The translations under genes and the position numbers were made by a program. 64,000 nucleotides of DNA, taken from contig JBBIKG010000015.1 of assembly GCA_037445555.1 (NCBI GenBank), positions 14,040 through 78,039 on the forward strand. Direction: 5' to 3'. The stretch is from JAAYJT01 sp037445555. Lineage in GTDB: Bacteria; Bacteroidota; Bacteroidia; Bacteroidales; JAAYJT01. The notes beneath the pieces are model-generated. The model ran no database searches. It was given only the letters and a program-made list of their open reading frames with translations, and was not told where the DNA came from. Positions 16,475 through 26,031 of the stretch are shown in pieces. Position 1 is the stretch's first letter; every line of letters begins with the position of its first letter.

Positions 16475-17371
16475 ATGCCTAAACGAAAAACTGTCACAAT
16501 CTATAGGCGCGAACTGCCGTCGCATGTCACACATCTGGCTCAGAGCCCTGAAGTGATTTACAGCCAGTCGAAGTATGACGTGAAAGGAAATTTGACCGAA
16601 CAGAGGCTTTTTGGCCCCAGGGGGCAATTGCTTGAGTACCTATCAAAGACCTACGACGAATCGGGTTTTTTGACCAGGGAAAAATACATGGCTGAAGAAT
16701 CTGAAAATTCAGAGGAAAAAAGTTATGAGAGGGATGCCAACGGGCTTATCCAGCATGAATATAAGCACTATGCCGACGGATCGTTTGATACAACAACATA
16801 CCTCTATGACAGCCAGTGCCGGATAGTGGAGAAAGTAACGCGCGACGACGAAGGTATCACGGAAACCATTGAAACCTTTACCTATTTAGGCGATCAATTG
16901 ACCGAGCATAAGATTATGGATGCCGAGCAAAGTTTAATTCTGCTCGAGAGTTATGCCCTGGACCAAAGCGGAAACTCACGCGAAACAGAACGATGGGACG
17001 CTGAAAGCCAGCAGACTTTTATTACCCGAACTACTTACAACGAGGCCGGGCGAAAGAAGACCGAACTGGTTTTTGATGAGGACAAAGAATTACTTCAGCA
17101 AAAATCCTACGAAGAAGATGACCACGGCCGCCTTACCACCATTGTTGATAAAGCTGACGGAACCTTTACAGCCACACAGTACACCTACGATGACTCAGGA
17201 AACATCGTGCGCCAAAGTGTTGTAAACGAACAAGATGAACAGCTGCTGATTATCGAAAGGTCCTTCAACGAACTTCAGGAGCCTGTGTACAGTAAAGTGT
17301 ACATCTACGAACCTGAAAACAACCGGACCCAACACTATGAGGTTAGGCTCGAGTATGAATATCACTCTTGA
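16475..17371 (+). CDS. YD/RHS-repeat-like hypothetical protein
   Basis: A 298-residue hydrophilic, acidic protein made of degenerate repeats of about 20-25 residues with the pattern Y-D-x-x-G-x-(I/L)-x-x-x, for example SKYDVKGNLTEQRLF, YDSQCRIVEKV and YTYDDSGNIVRQS. These resemble YD/RHS repeats or the MORN-like beta-strand repeats common in Bacteroidota. There is no signal peptide, membrane segment or toxin tip domain, so it does not look like a full RHS toxin. Function unknown. It stands alone between divergent and convergent genes. Confidence 0.7.
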   Translation: MPKRKTVTIYRRELPSHVTHLAQSPEVIYSQSKYDVKGNLTEQRLFGPRGQLLEYLSKTYDESGFLTREKYMAEESENSEEKSYERDANGLIQHEYKHYADGSFDTTTYLYDSQCRIVEKVTRDDEGITETIETFTYLGDQLTEHKIMDAEQSLILLESYALDQSGNSRETERWDAESQQTFITRTTYNEAGRKKTELVFDEDKELLQQKSYEEDDHGRLTTIVDKADGTFTATQYTYDDSGNIVRQSVVNEQDEQLLIIERSFNELQEPVYSKVYIYEPENNRTQHYEVRLEYEYHS

Positions 17372-17426
17372 TGTGTAAGTTGAATAGATGATTTATATTG
17401 GCACTTCCATTATTAAGGAATAGATT

Positions 17427-17450
17427 ACAGCTAGGCAGATATCTAGCTGT
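17427..17450. terminator. Possible bidirectional hairpin between convergent genes
   Basis: Inverted repeat ACAGCTAG (17427-17434) and CTAGCTGT (17443-17450) with an 8-nt loop, overlapping the stop codon of the MATE gene. No T-run follows on either strand, so this is a weak candidate. Confidence 0.35.
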
Positions 17451-18786
17451 CATAGCTTCTGACCACTGCCTTCTTTTTCCAGTTTCCTCGCTTGAAATAA
17501 ACAAATGACAGCAAGGCGCCTATCAGCCAGCCCATCGGTATTGCCCACCAAATGCCCACCTCACCTAATTGTTTCGACAACACCCACGAAAAAGGGATCC
17601 TGATGATCCATAAGGCAAAAAGAGTAATAAACATAGGAATTAGTGTGTCGCCGGCTCCGCGCAAAACCCCTCCAATTACGAACATAATCGAAAATACCAC
17701 ATAAAAGGAGCAAACAATCAGCAGATATTGCGCTCCGATCTGGATAACCTCCGGGTCGGGCGAAAAAAGCTCCATCAGCTGGGTGCGGAACAATATTACG
17801 ATAACCGATACGGTAACCGCCACATATGACGACATCCGGATAGTGGACTTCAGGCCATCCAGCACGCGCAGGGGCTTGCCCGCACCCAGGTTTTGGCCGA
17901 CAAAAGTGGAAAGCGCCATACTGAAATTCATAGCAGGAAGCGTAGCCAGCGAATCGATGCGCAAGGCGGCGCTATATGCCGCTACCGTATTGGTGCCGAA
18001 CTCATTAACAATCCGGTACAAGGCCAGCATGCCCAACGACACAAGGGTTTGCTGCAATCCCGAAGGAACACCAATGCTTATACTCTTGCGAAAGATGTAT
18101 TTGTCAAATTCAATCCTACGCCACGAAAGATTGAAGACCTGGTGAGTGCGGTTAAGCCAGATTACCGCCGTGATGAACGCTCCGCCCTGCGAGATCAGTG
18201 TGGCTATTGCAGCGCCTGCAATGCCCCATTTAAACACGACCACAAATAAAAGGTCGAGAAAAATATTGGCTATTGTGGCAATAATCAGAAAATATAGGGG
18301 GGTTTTACTGTCACCGAGGCCGCGTAAAATGGCGCTGGTGGCATTAAATCCGAAAAAGAGTATTATGCCCAGCAGGTAAATATTCAGGTAAGTTTTTGCC
18401 TGGGGAATGATATCAGGCGGAAGTTTAATCAATTCCAGTATCTTTTGGCTGAATATTAATCCGAAGGCAGTAACCACGACCGAAGCAAAGAAGAGGAACA
18501 CCCACAGGGTATCGATTGACCGGCGGACCTGATTCATGTCTTTGGCTCCGAAATACTGTGATATGATGATTGTTGAGCCAGAGGCTATGCCTATAACAAA
18601 CGAGATAAGTATGAACACCAGCGGAAATGATGCACCAACGGCTGCAAGGGCTTCTTTGCCAAGAAAATTGCCGACTATGATACTGTCAACAACATTATAT
18701 AATTGCTGAAACAGGTTGCCGATCAGCATAGGGGTGGCGAACTGCAGGATTTGTTTCGACGGTGGCCCTTGGGTAAAATCTCGCAT
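17443..18786 (-). CDS. MATE-family efflux transporter
   Basis: A 447-residue membrane protein with about 12 hydrophobic segments in two MatE halves (residues 10-170 and 235-395). It opens MRDFTQGPPSKQILQFATPM, followed by NLFQQLYNVVDSIIVG, a hallmark of the NorM/DinF group. Such proteins expel cationic drugs or metabolites using H+ or Na+ gradients. I use ATG 18786; the in-frame TTG seven codons upstream is less likely. The gene converges on the YD-repeat gene and is divergent from the small lipoprotein at 18893. Confidence 0.92.
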   Translation of the reverse strand: MRDFTQGPPSKQILQFATPMLIGNLFQQLYNVVDSIIVGNFLGKEALAAVGASFPLVFILISFVIGIASGSTIIISQYFGAKDMNQVRRSIDTLWVFLFFASVVVTAFGLIFSQKILELIKLPPDIIPQAKTYLNIYLLGIILFFGFNATSAILRGLGDSKTPLYFLIIATIANIFLDLLFVVVFKWGIAGAAIATLISQGGAFITAVIWLNRTHQVFNLSWRRIEFDKYIFRKSISIGVPSGLQQTLVSLGMLALYRIVNEFGTNTVAAYSAALRIDSLATLPAMNFSMALSTFVGQNLGAGKPLRVLDGLKSTIRMSSYVAVTVSVIVILFRTQLMELFSPDPEVIQIGAQYLLIVCSFYVVFSIMFVIGGVLRGAGDTLIPMFITLFALWIIRIPFSWVLSKQLGEVGIWWAIPMGWLIGALLSFVYFKRGNWKKKAVVRSYDS

Positions 18787-18850
18787 GGAAAGGTGACAGG
18801 GAATCAATAAACAAAAGTCCTTAAAAAAAGTTATCTCGGCCCAAAACTTT

Positions 18851-18858
18851 TAATTTTG
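18851..18858 (+). promoter_or_regulatory. -7 promoter element of the small lipoprotein gene
   Basis: TAATTTTG matches TAnnTTTG and lies 34 bp before the ATG at 18893. Confidence 0.55.
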
Positions 18859-18892
18859 CCTCTTCATCAGCTACCATAACCACGAGATTCTT

Positions 18893-19309
18893 ATGAGAAA
18901 AAGTACTTCGGCCCTCATCCTGATCATACTTGCTTTGTTGCTTTCATCGTGCAGTCCTGCCAAGCAGGTGCGAAAAAAACTTACGGGAGCCTGGCACATA
19001 TCGCGTATCGAGGATAAAACTTCAGGAAATCAGCTCGCCTCAGAGTCGAACCTTGGTATGATAGAATTAAAGACTGACGGGACAGGATACCTTTTGAGGC
19101 GGGTAAAAGATCAGGCTCTGACTCCGCCCGACAGCGTGCATTTTTCGTGGCGCAATACGGAAAACATCATCACTTTCACTACCCTTGACAAGAAAGAAGC
19201 ACAATCGTGGATCATTCTCAGGTTAAAAAAGAAGTCACAACTATGGAAAACAACTGAGGGATCGCCTAAGGATCAATCTATGACCCTGATACGAGTAACT
19301 ACCCCCTGA
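18893..19309 (+). CDS. small lipocalin-like lipoprotein
   Basis: A 138-residue protein with a clear lipoprotein signal (ALILIILALLLSSC, Cys at 20). The mature part reads as a small beta-barrel: KLTGAWHISRIED near the start has the G-x-W of lipocalin-like domains, followed by IELKTDGTGYLL and HFSWRNTENIITFTTLD. Many Bacteroidota encode such proteins, usually of unknown ligand. It has its own promoter and converges on the hybrid kinase gene. Confidence 0.75.
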   Translation: MRKSTSALILIILALLLSSCSPAKQVRKKLTGAWHISRIEDKTSGNQLASESNLGMIELKTDGTGYLLRRVKDQALTPPDSVHFSWRNTENIITFTTLDKKEAQSWIILRLKKKSQLWKTTEGSPKDQSMTLIRVTTP

Positions 19310-19430
19310 GGTGGTTTTGCATACTGTAATCTAGCCAGAGCACACATTTTATTTTCCGGAAATCATTGTTCTGATTACCAGATCAGTCACGCTAAATATC
19401 ATGGTGGCCAGCCTGACAGTTGTGTAGGAT

Positions 19431-22037
19431 TCATGCAGCGTGTAGTTCGTCGGCTTTGGATTCAATCATTGGGAATAAATCTTCGGAGTCTTTCACAACC
19501 TGAGCTACCAGGTAGGCAATCTGACTCTTATCCTGCAGTTGATCATATTGCTCAATAAGTCTCAGGTTCGAGCTTATGTGCGTTGCGCCGACATGTCCGT
19601 AGGATGTCAGCATCTTGTGGGCAAGATTTGCAAGGGCTTTATAGTCGGCAGCTTCCAGAAAAGACTGCATGGCTGAGATGTTTTGCCTGTTTTCGCTCAC
19701 AAATGAATGAAGGATAGCCGAGAGGGCTTTCTGGTTGCCTTCAGTAAATCGCAGTAGTTCATAGATGTTAAAGGGTTCTTTGGCGTTTGACGGCGGACTT
19801 TCAACACCTGCGGGCAGTTCAGCAAGGCTCTCGAGCGTCAGAAATTCAGTGAGTTTGTAATGAAGCTCATGCTCGCGATAGGGTTTAAGCAGATAATCAT
19901 CCATGCCGGCTTTGAGATACTGCTGGAGGTCGTCTTTCATAATGTTTGCCGTAATGGCGATGATTGGAGTGGAGGCTTTTGCAGGATTTTCAAGCGCCCT
20001 GATCCGTTGAGTCATCTCTACTCCGCTCATATCAGGCATATGAATATCGGTGAGAATGACGTCAAAATCTTTGCTGATGATCAATGCAAGAGCTTCGGCC
20101 CCGCTGCAGGCTGCATGTGTGATAATGCCCCAGCGATTCAAAATCAATGATGTAAGTTTAATATTGAGTTCATCATCATCCACCAGCAAAATGCGTTTAC
20201 CATGAAATAGGTCTGCCTGGATGGTATCCGCGTCAGGTTCCGAGGATTGAACCGGCTCCACGTTTTTGTCCAGCGAAAGTTCGAAGGCAAAAAGTGAGCC
20301 CTTGCCCAGTTCGCTGGCCACCTCTATGAAGCCCTGCTGCATTTCAACGAGCCTTTTGCTAATGGTAAGGCCTAATCCGGTTCCGCCGTATTTTCGTGTG
20401 AGTGATGAGTCGGCTTGTGTGAATCCGTCAAAAATGGTGGCTATTTTATCGGTGCTGATACCAATTCCTGTGTCGTGTACCTCAAAGCGGAGCCTGACGA
20501 TGTCTTTTTGGGTGTCGTTTTTTTCAGGAAATTTACAGACGATCTTCACTTCACCTGTTTCTGTAAACTTAACGGCATTACCGACCAGGTTAAATAAGAT
20601 TTGCTTAAGCCGAAGGGTGTCTCCGCGAACAATCAGATCATCAGGGGTGTAGATATTGTAGGATAATCTTATTTTCTTCTCTCTGGCCATTAAACGGAAG
20701 GTTTGCCAGGTTTCGAGAATTACATCATTGATACGGAACGGGATCTGCTCGAGTTTAAGTTTTCCCTGCTCTATTTTACTGAAATCGAGTATGTCGTTTA
20801 CGAGTGCCAGCAGATGCTCGGATGAAAACTTTACTGCATTCAGTTGTTCGGTCTGGGTGCGGGTGAGGGCTGTTTTAGCCAGTTGTTCGGTAAACCCTAT
20901 GATTGAGTTGAGAGGAGTGCGTATTTCGTGACTCATATTGGCAAGAAATTCTTCTTTTACGCTTGCCAAATCTTCGGCTCGTTGTTTGGCTAAGAAAAGC
21001 TGATCGCGGTAAAAATTGCTGCGCGACACGTTACGCATGATAATAAAAGTGAAAATCAAAATTACAAAAAGGCTGCCGAGCATCAAGGTGCTGATAACCA
21101 ACACAGAGCGCCTGGCCACTTCGCGGGCTTCATTGGTCTTCTGGCTCATCATGCCCAGCTCCAGGCTTTCGAGTTCCTTGGTCATATCAAGTATCTTGCT
21201 GATTATGAGAGAATTGTTTTTAAGTAGCTCGAGTTCTTTTTCGTGTAGCTGTTTCTGCGTACGCGACTCCTCCTCTCTCAGCTCGGCCAGTACTCTTCGG
21301 ATGCGGGCCAATAGTAGTGTGTCAGTTTGAACCAGCATGGCTGTATCGCGGATCACCTTTGTCTCCTGCAACACTTTCTGCACTTTCGCGGCTGCTTCCT
21401 CCACCTTCTTTTCTTTGCCCGAAAAAAATCCGGTCAGACGCGAGAAAAAACCGCGTGATTGCGCTTCGCGGGGCTCAGGATCAGTGGTGCTTCCAACCTG
21501 TATGGTATCGAACGTAGAAACAGTAACCGAAGTACGAGTGTATATTTTTGTCCGGGTAGTGTCGTAAGGGGTATCTCTTAATCGCTCCAATGCCCTCAAT
21601 GTATAGCTTAGTGTATCCGATCCGCGTTTGAAACCAACAAAATCGTCCACGGTTTTTAGCCGGTTTTTAAGCAGTGAGGCGATGAGATTAACTTTTTGAT
21701 GCTGGTCTTCGCTCTCAGAGGTTATTTGCTTCAGCGTGTCGATATTCAGCGACACCTTGTTAATGTAATGGAGGTAGTTGTTAAAAAACTGGTCATCCTT
21801 CATCAGTGCATATACCCTCAGGTTTGTTTCGGCTTCGTTTAGGTCTGAGAACACATCGCGAAGTTTTGTGATTTTCAGATTTGGATCAGAAAGCTCCAGG
21901 ACACTCACCACCAGTTTCTGCGTGTTGAAGTAGGTATAATACCCGGCAGCCGCAACCGCCAGCAGGGCAAATACAAAGCCAAGAATGACATTGCCACGTA
22001 TGCTGTAAGTCTTTACTGGTATTCTCTGCCGTTTCAT
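19431..22037 (-). CDS. hybrid sensor histidine kinase with REC and Hpt domains
   Basis: An 868-residue phosphorelay sensor. A membrane helix (about residues 15-35) and a second (about 320-342) enclose a long helical, largely extracytoplasmic sensor region rich in Glu/Lys, with no recognisable ligand fold. The kinase core follows: HisKA SHEIRTPLNSIIGF (about 370), HATPase with DTGIGI and GTGLGLTISKRLVE (about 500-530), receiver ILLVDDDELN with DVILTDIHMPD (about 615-735), and a C-terminal Hpt domain with AHKMLTSYGH (about 815). Start is ATG 22037; an upstream TTG is less likely. No response-regulator gene adjoins, so its output is unknown. Confidence 0.9.
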   Translation of the reverse strand: MKRQRIPVKTYSIRGNVILGFVFALLAVAAAGYYTYFNTQKLVVSVLELSDPNLKITKLRDVFSDLNEAETNLRVYALMKDDQFFNNYLHYINKVSLNIDTLKQITSESEDQHQKVNLIASLLKNRLKTVDDFVGFKRGSDTLSYTLRALERLRDTPYDTTRTKIYTRTSVTVSTFDTIQVGSTTDPEPREAQSRGFFSRLTGFFSGKEKKVEEAAAKVQKVLQETKVIRDTAMLVQTDTLLLARIRRVLAELREEESRTQKQLHEKELELLKNNSLIISKILDMTKELESLELGMMSQKTNEAREVARRSVLVISTLMLGSLFVILIFTFIIMRNVSRSNFYRDQLFLAKQRAEDLASVKEEFLANMSHEIRTPLNSIIGFTEQLAKTALTRTQTEQLNAVKFSSEHLLALVNDILDFSKIEQGKLKLEQIPFRINDVILETWQTFRLMAREKKIRLSYNIYTPDDLIVRGDTLRLKQILFNLVGNAVKFTETGEVKIVCKFPEKNDTQKDIVRLRFEVHDTGIGISTDKIATIFDGFTQADSSLTRKYGGTGLGLTISKRLVEMQQGFIEVASELGKGSLFAFELSLDKNVEPVQSSEPDADTIQADLFHGKRILLVDDDELNIKLTSLILNRWGIITHAACSGAEALALIISKDFDVILTDIHMPDMSGVEMTQRIRALENPAKASTPIIAITANIMKDDLQQYLKAGMDDYLLKPYREHELHYKLTEFLTLESLAELPAGVESPPSNAKEPFNIYELLRFTEGNQKALSAILHSFVSENRQNISAMQSFLEAADYKALANLAHKMLTSYGHVGATHISSNLRLIEQYDQLQDKSQIAYLVAQVVKDSEDLFPMIESKADELHAA

Positions 22038-22097
22038 CCGTTGCCTTATATGAGACGTTCTACGCTTCACAAAGATAATCAATAAATTATTAACCGA

Positions 22098-22865
22098 TTA
22101 GAAATCAACCTCCAACACCACCGGGCAATGATCGCTGTGTACAGCCAAAGGCAGTATTCGCGAGGCTATAAGCTTGTTCCTGAGATTTTCGGTGGCCATA
22201 TGGTAATCAATGCGCCAACCAAGGTTGCGGGCACGTGCATTGGCTCTGAAACTCCACCAGGTATATTGACGAGGCTCCTGGTTAAAAAGCCGGAAGGTGT
22301 CTATAAATCCATCATTCAGGAACTGTGTCATCCACTCGCGTTCCTCGGGCAGGAAACCCGAGTTCTTTGCATTTCCGACCGGGTCATGTATATCAATCGG
22401 CCTGTGACAGATATTGTAATCACCTGATATTATGAGTTTTGGCCTCGTTTTTCGAAGCTGGGCGACATATGCCCTGAACTCTTCGAGCCAAACCATCTTG
22501 AAAGCCTGCCTGTGATCGCCGCTTGAACCAGAAGGATGATACACACTGATAACGCTGATATCGCCGAAGTCGGCACGCAGCAGCCTGCCTTCCTCATCGT
22601 AGGGCGGAATCTGCATACCAATTGCCACCTTGTCGGGCGCTTGCTTCGACAGGATGGCTGTACCGCTGTAACCCTTTTTCAGTGCAGGGAACCAATAGCA
22701 GTGGTATCCGATCGACTCAAATTCGATAACAGGAATTTGTTCGGTTTGCGCTTTCAGTTCCTGCAGGCATAGAATATCAGGCGAGGCAGCTGCCAACCAT
22801 TCAATAAATCCTTTTGAGATGGCTGAACGTATTCCGTTGACATTATAGGTAATGATTGATTTCAT
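22098..22865 (-). CDS. xth: exodeoxyribonuclease III (AP endonuclease)
   Basis: A 255-residue EEP-superfamily nuclease for abasic-site repair. Motifs in order: ITYNVNGIRS (residue 4), LQELKA (near 35, metal-binding Glu), VYHPSGSSGD (near 108), SGDYNICHRPID (near 147, catalytic Asp/Asn), LGWRIDYH (near 214) and SDHCPV (near 244, catalytic Asp-His). The protein is cytosolic and of normal length. It lies 60 bp upstream of the hybrid kinase on the same strand and divergent from the CLC channel. Confidence 0.94.
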   Translation of the reverse strand: MKSIITYNVNGIRSAISKGFIEWLAAASPDILCLQELKAQTEQIPVIEFESIGYHCYWFPALKKGYSGTAILSKQAPDKVAIGMQIPPYDEEGRLLRADFGDISVISVYHPSGSSGDHRQAFKMVWLEEFRAYVAQLRKTRPKLIISGDYNICHRPIDIHDPVGNAKNSGFLPEEREWMTQFLNDGFIDTFRLFNQEPRQYTWWSFRANARARNLGWRIDYHMATENLRNKLIASRILPLAVHSDHCPVVLEVDF

Positions 22866-22985
22866 AGAAAAAACGACAGGTATGAATACAAAGGCTGGTC
22901 AAAGTAATTAAAAATAAGTGCATCCAGGGAAAAAAAGAAAACGATTATGTTGTACTAAAACCCAGCGGCAAGCGAAATCATTATG

Positions 22986-22993
22986 TAGATTTG
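22986..22993 (+). promoter_or_regulatory. -7 promoter element of the CLC channel gene
   Basis: TAGATTTG matches TAnnTTTG, 17 bp before the ATG at 23011. It would exclude the longer GTG reading from 22918. Confidence 0.5.
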
Positions 22994-23010
22994 TGAGTAA
23001 AATCATCGTG

Positions 23011-24786
23011 ATGCACAAGCAACCACTTAGGCAAGCCATTCTAAACTGGAGCTCGAAAGGTATAAGTGAAAAACACTGGATGATGATCCTGGGTTTGGTT
23101 GTTGGCGTCTTCAGCGGGCTCGCGGCTGTTTTGCTTAAGAACCTGGTTCACTTCACACATCTGCTTCTCATCGATCAGCTTGATGTAACCACCGGGAATC
23201 TGCTATTTATCGCATTTCCACTTATCGGCATAGCTCTGACGGTTCTATTCATCAAATATGTGGTCAGGGAAGACATAAGCCATGGTGTTAGTAAAATCCT
23301 CTACGTTATCTCGCGAGGTCGAGGGCGGCTAAAGCGCCACAATACCTGGTCGTCGATGATTGCAAGCACCCTTACTGTCAGTTTTGGAGGTTCGGTGGGG
23401 CTCGAAGCGCCCATTGTATTGACCGGTTCATCCATCGGATCGAACATCGGTCGGTATGTCGGGTTGAACAAAAAGAATTTGATTTTATTGATCGGCTGCG
23501 GAGCTGCCGGTGCTGTTGCCGGGATTTTCAAGGCACCCATTGCCGGAATCATTTTCGCGCTCGAGGTTCTGATGCTCGACCTTACCATGGCATCGCTAAT
23601 CCCACTGCTCATGGCGGCAGCTACGGCAACCCTGCTTGATCATTTCTTTATGGGGAAAGATGTTCTGTTTTACTACACACTCACCGAGCAATTCGACCTA
23701 AAAAGCATACCCTGGTATATCGTTCTGGGGGTGTTTACCGGATTCATCTCGGTGTATTTCACCCGGATGAATCTCCGTCTCGAGAGCGTATTTAAGAAAA
23801 TAAACAACCCGCTGAAGAAAGTAATCTTTGGAGGTGTGACCCTCGGTATATTGATTTTTCTGTTCCCACCCTTGTTTGGCGAAGGATACAGCTCTTTGAA
23901 ACTAATTATTACCGGCCAGGGGATGGATCTAACCAACAACAGTCTGTTTTATCCAATTCGAGATACTTTTTTTCCTTTTCTGGCCTTTCTCGTGCTGATT
24001 CTGATATTCAAGGTCATCGCCATGTCAGTCACCACATCGAGCGGAGGTATCGGAGGCATTTTTGCTCCTTCCCTCTTCATGGGAGGGGTCAGCGGATACC
24101 TGCTAGCCAAACTGTTTAATCAGATCCCGTTTGCCAACGTGTCTGAAAGCAACTTTGCGCTCGCTGGAATGGCCGGGGTGATGTCGGGAGTGATGCACGC
24201 ACCACTCACGGCCATCTTTCTGATAGCCGAGATAACCAGCGGTTATGAACTGTTTATTCCGCTGATTATCACAGCGACCATATCATATATAACCATCATG
24301 TATTTTGAGCCACATAGTATTTATACAAGGAAACTTGCCATTCGTGGTGAGCTTCTGACACATGATAAAGACAAGTCGGCACTTTCGATGCTGACCATCG
24401 AGAAGCTGATAGAAACAAATTTTCTTTCCATTTCGCCCAATGCCACCCTCGGCCAACTTGTCAAAGTGATCGAAAACTCGGAGCGCAACATCTTTCCGGT
24501 GATTGACAAGGACAGTATTTTTTTCGGGGTCGTCTTCTTGAACGATATCCGCCATATGGTATTTAAACCCGAACTGTACGACAATACTCTGGTAAAAGAT
24601 TTGATTTATTTGCCGGACGTGATAATTGACAAAAATGAACCGATGGAAGAAGTTGCGCGGAAATTTCATTCATGCAAGCATTACAACCTTCCGGTACTTG
24701 ATGGCGATAAATACCTGGGATTTGTTTCGCGCGCGAATGTCTTTTCGGCATACCGCCGCATAATCCATGAATTTTCGGAAGAATAA
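23011..24786 (+). CDS. CLC-family chloride channel/antiporter with C-terminal CBS pair
   Basis: A 591-residue membrane protein: about ten hydrophobic CLC segments (residues 20-430), then two CBS domains (about 455-515 and 525-585). The gating-Glu segment is GGSVGLEAPIVLTG, near 130, matching canonical G-x-x-G-x-E-x-P. The first canonical motif GSGIP is replaced by SHGVSKIL, and the third selectivity motif reads SSGGIGGIFAPSLFMGG near 345. Whether it is channel or Cl-/H+ exchanger cannot be told from sequence. CBS domains in this family often bind adenosine nucleotides. It is followed 18 bp later by the Tat-signal protein gene. Confidence 0.9.
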   Translation: MHKQPLRQAILNWSSKGISEKHWMMILGLVVGVFSGLAAVLLKNLVHFTHLLLIDQLDVTTGNLLFIAFPLIGIALTVLFIKYVVREDISHGVSKILYVISRGRGRLKRHNTWSSMIASTLTVSFGGSVGLEAPIVLTGSSIGSNIGRYVGLNKKNLILLIGCGAAGAVAGIFKAPIAGIIFALEVLMLDLTMASLIPLLMAAATATLLDHFFMGKDVLFYYTLTEQFDLKSIPWYIVLGVFTGFISVYFTRMNLRLESVFKKINNPLKKVIFGGVTLGILIFLFPPLFGEGYSSLKLIITGQGMDLTNNSLFYPIRDTFFPFLAFLVLILIFKVIAMSVTTSSGGIGGIFAPSLFMGGVSGYLLAKLFNQIPFANVSESNFALAGMAGVMSGVMHAPLTAIFLIAEITSGYELFIPLIITATISYITIMYFEPHSIYTRKLAIRGELLTHDKDKSALSMLTIEKLIETNFLSISPNATLGQLVKVIENSERNIFPVIDKDSIFFGVVFLNDIRHMVFKPELYDNTLVKDLIYLPDVIIDKNEPMEEVARKFHSCKHYNLPVLDGDKYLGFVSRANVFSAYRRIIHEFSEE

Positions 24787-24804
24787 CACCTAAATGTTCA
24801 CACC

Positions 24805-25980
24805 ATGAAAAAAACGCATCAACCCGGAAGCCTGAGCAGAAGAAGCTTTTTCAAACTCGCTGCTGCCAGCAGCCTTGGGGCAGCCGTTATGCCTGAAGTC
24901 TTGAGCCAGTCGCTCTCCACCATAAGCAACAAGCCTGCAACGAATATTCAGGATGCACTGAAATATCCAAGAAACAAATGGTCGATGCCCGGGTTGTTCC
25001 CTGGACAGGTGATACAAGTTACCCACGACAACTGTGTAGCTGAAGGAAGGCCTCAGCAAGAAGCAGCAAACCAAATGCTTTCAACGGCTATGATGGCCCT
25101 CACAGGAGTTTCTTCGCTCAGGCAGGCCTGGCGCAACTTTGTGAGCCCGGGCGAGAAAATTGGGCTCAAAATTAACCCCATAGGAGGAAAGCTGCTTTCG
25201 ACCAGTCATGAGTTGGTAAGCAGTGTAATTTCGCAGCTCCTTGATGCGGGTATCCAAGAAAAAGATATCACGATTTGGGACAGGCGCGAGTTTCAGCTTC
25301 ATGAGGCCGGATTTACCCCACAAGCTTATCCAGGAATCCAAATCAGCGGCACAGAAAGAAAAAATGCCGAAGGGTCATTCTATGGCCCTGACGGGCAATT
25401 GCTCAGCGAAGAGATGATCGACAAACAATGGTATTACTGGGCTGATGTTGAGGGAGAATATGACGCTTATACCCTGCCATATATGGTAAACGGGGGAAAA
25501 CACTCCTACTTTTCAAGATTTCTCACACAGCAGGTAGATAAGGTCATAAACCTGCCCATTCTTAAAAATGCCGGCTCCTCAATCACGCTTTGCCTCAAGA
25601 ACCTGGGGTATGGAGTAATATCGAATACCGGCAGGCTTCACAAAGACCTGTGGGCCGAAACGAGTGCCGAAGTATGCTGTTTTCCGCCTGTGCGGGACAA
25701 GGTGGTGTTGAATATCGTTGATGGAATGATAGGATGCTTCAACGGAGGGCCGGGGGCTAACCCTCAGTTCATCTGCAATTATAACACTCTGCTCGTTGGT
25801 ACCGACCCTGTGGCAGTTGACAGGATCGGATATGACATCATTCTTGAAAAACGGATCAGCGAGGGAATACAGGCCAGCGATGTGCTCCGCAGCCGCTATT
25901 TTATGGAATATGCCCAGCAGTTGGGCTTGGGAACAGCAGACCCTAAGTCCATAGCACTGAAAAAGATCGCTCTTACGTAA
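24805..25980 (+). CDS. Tat-exported DUF362-like protein
   Basis: A 391-residue protein with a twin-arginine signal (SRRSFFKLAAASSLGAA, residues 11-27), implying export folded, often with a cofactor. The mature region matches the DUF362 style: GEKIGLKINPIGG near 115, KVINLPILKNAG near 250, TLCLKNLGYGV, then NIVDGMIGCFNGGPG near 310 and LLVGTDPVAVDRIGYDII near 330. No 4Fe-4S ferredoxin motif is visible. Function unknown to me. It is followed 51 bp downstream by a probable partner lipid- or periplasm-located protein. Confidence 0.82.
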   Translation: MKKTHQPGSLSRRSFFKLAAASSLGAAVMPEVLSQSLSTISNKPATNIQDALKYPRNKWSMPGLFPGQVIQVTHDNCVAEGRPQQEAANQMLSTAMMALTGVSSLRQAWRNFVSPGEKIGLKINPIGGKLLSTSHELVSSVISQLLDAGIQEKDITIWDRREFQLHEAGFTPQAYPGIQISGTERKNAEGSFYGPDGQLLSEEMIDKQWYYWADVEGEYDAYTLPYMVNGGKHSYFSRFLTQQVDKVINLPILKNAGSSITLCLKNLGYGVISNTGRLHKDLWAETSAEVCCFPPVRDKVVLNIVDGMIGCFNGGPGANPQFICNYNTLLVGTDPVAVDRIGYDIILEKRISEGIQASDVLRSRYFMEYAQQLGLGTADPKSIALKKIALT

Positions 25981-26031
25981 ATCTTGGCAACAGATTGTGA
26001 CACCCTATACCCTTTTTCATCCAATTACTCA

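Noticed and set aside
22918..23010. Longer GTG start of the CLC gene
   Set aside because: A TAnnTTTG promoter element (22986-22993) lies inside it and ATG 23011 gives the usual CLC N-terminus.
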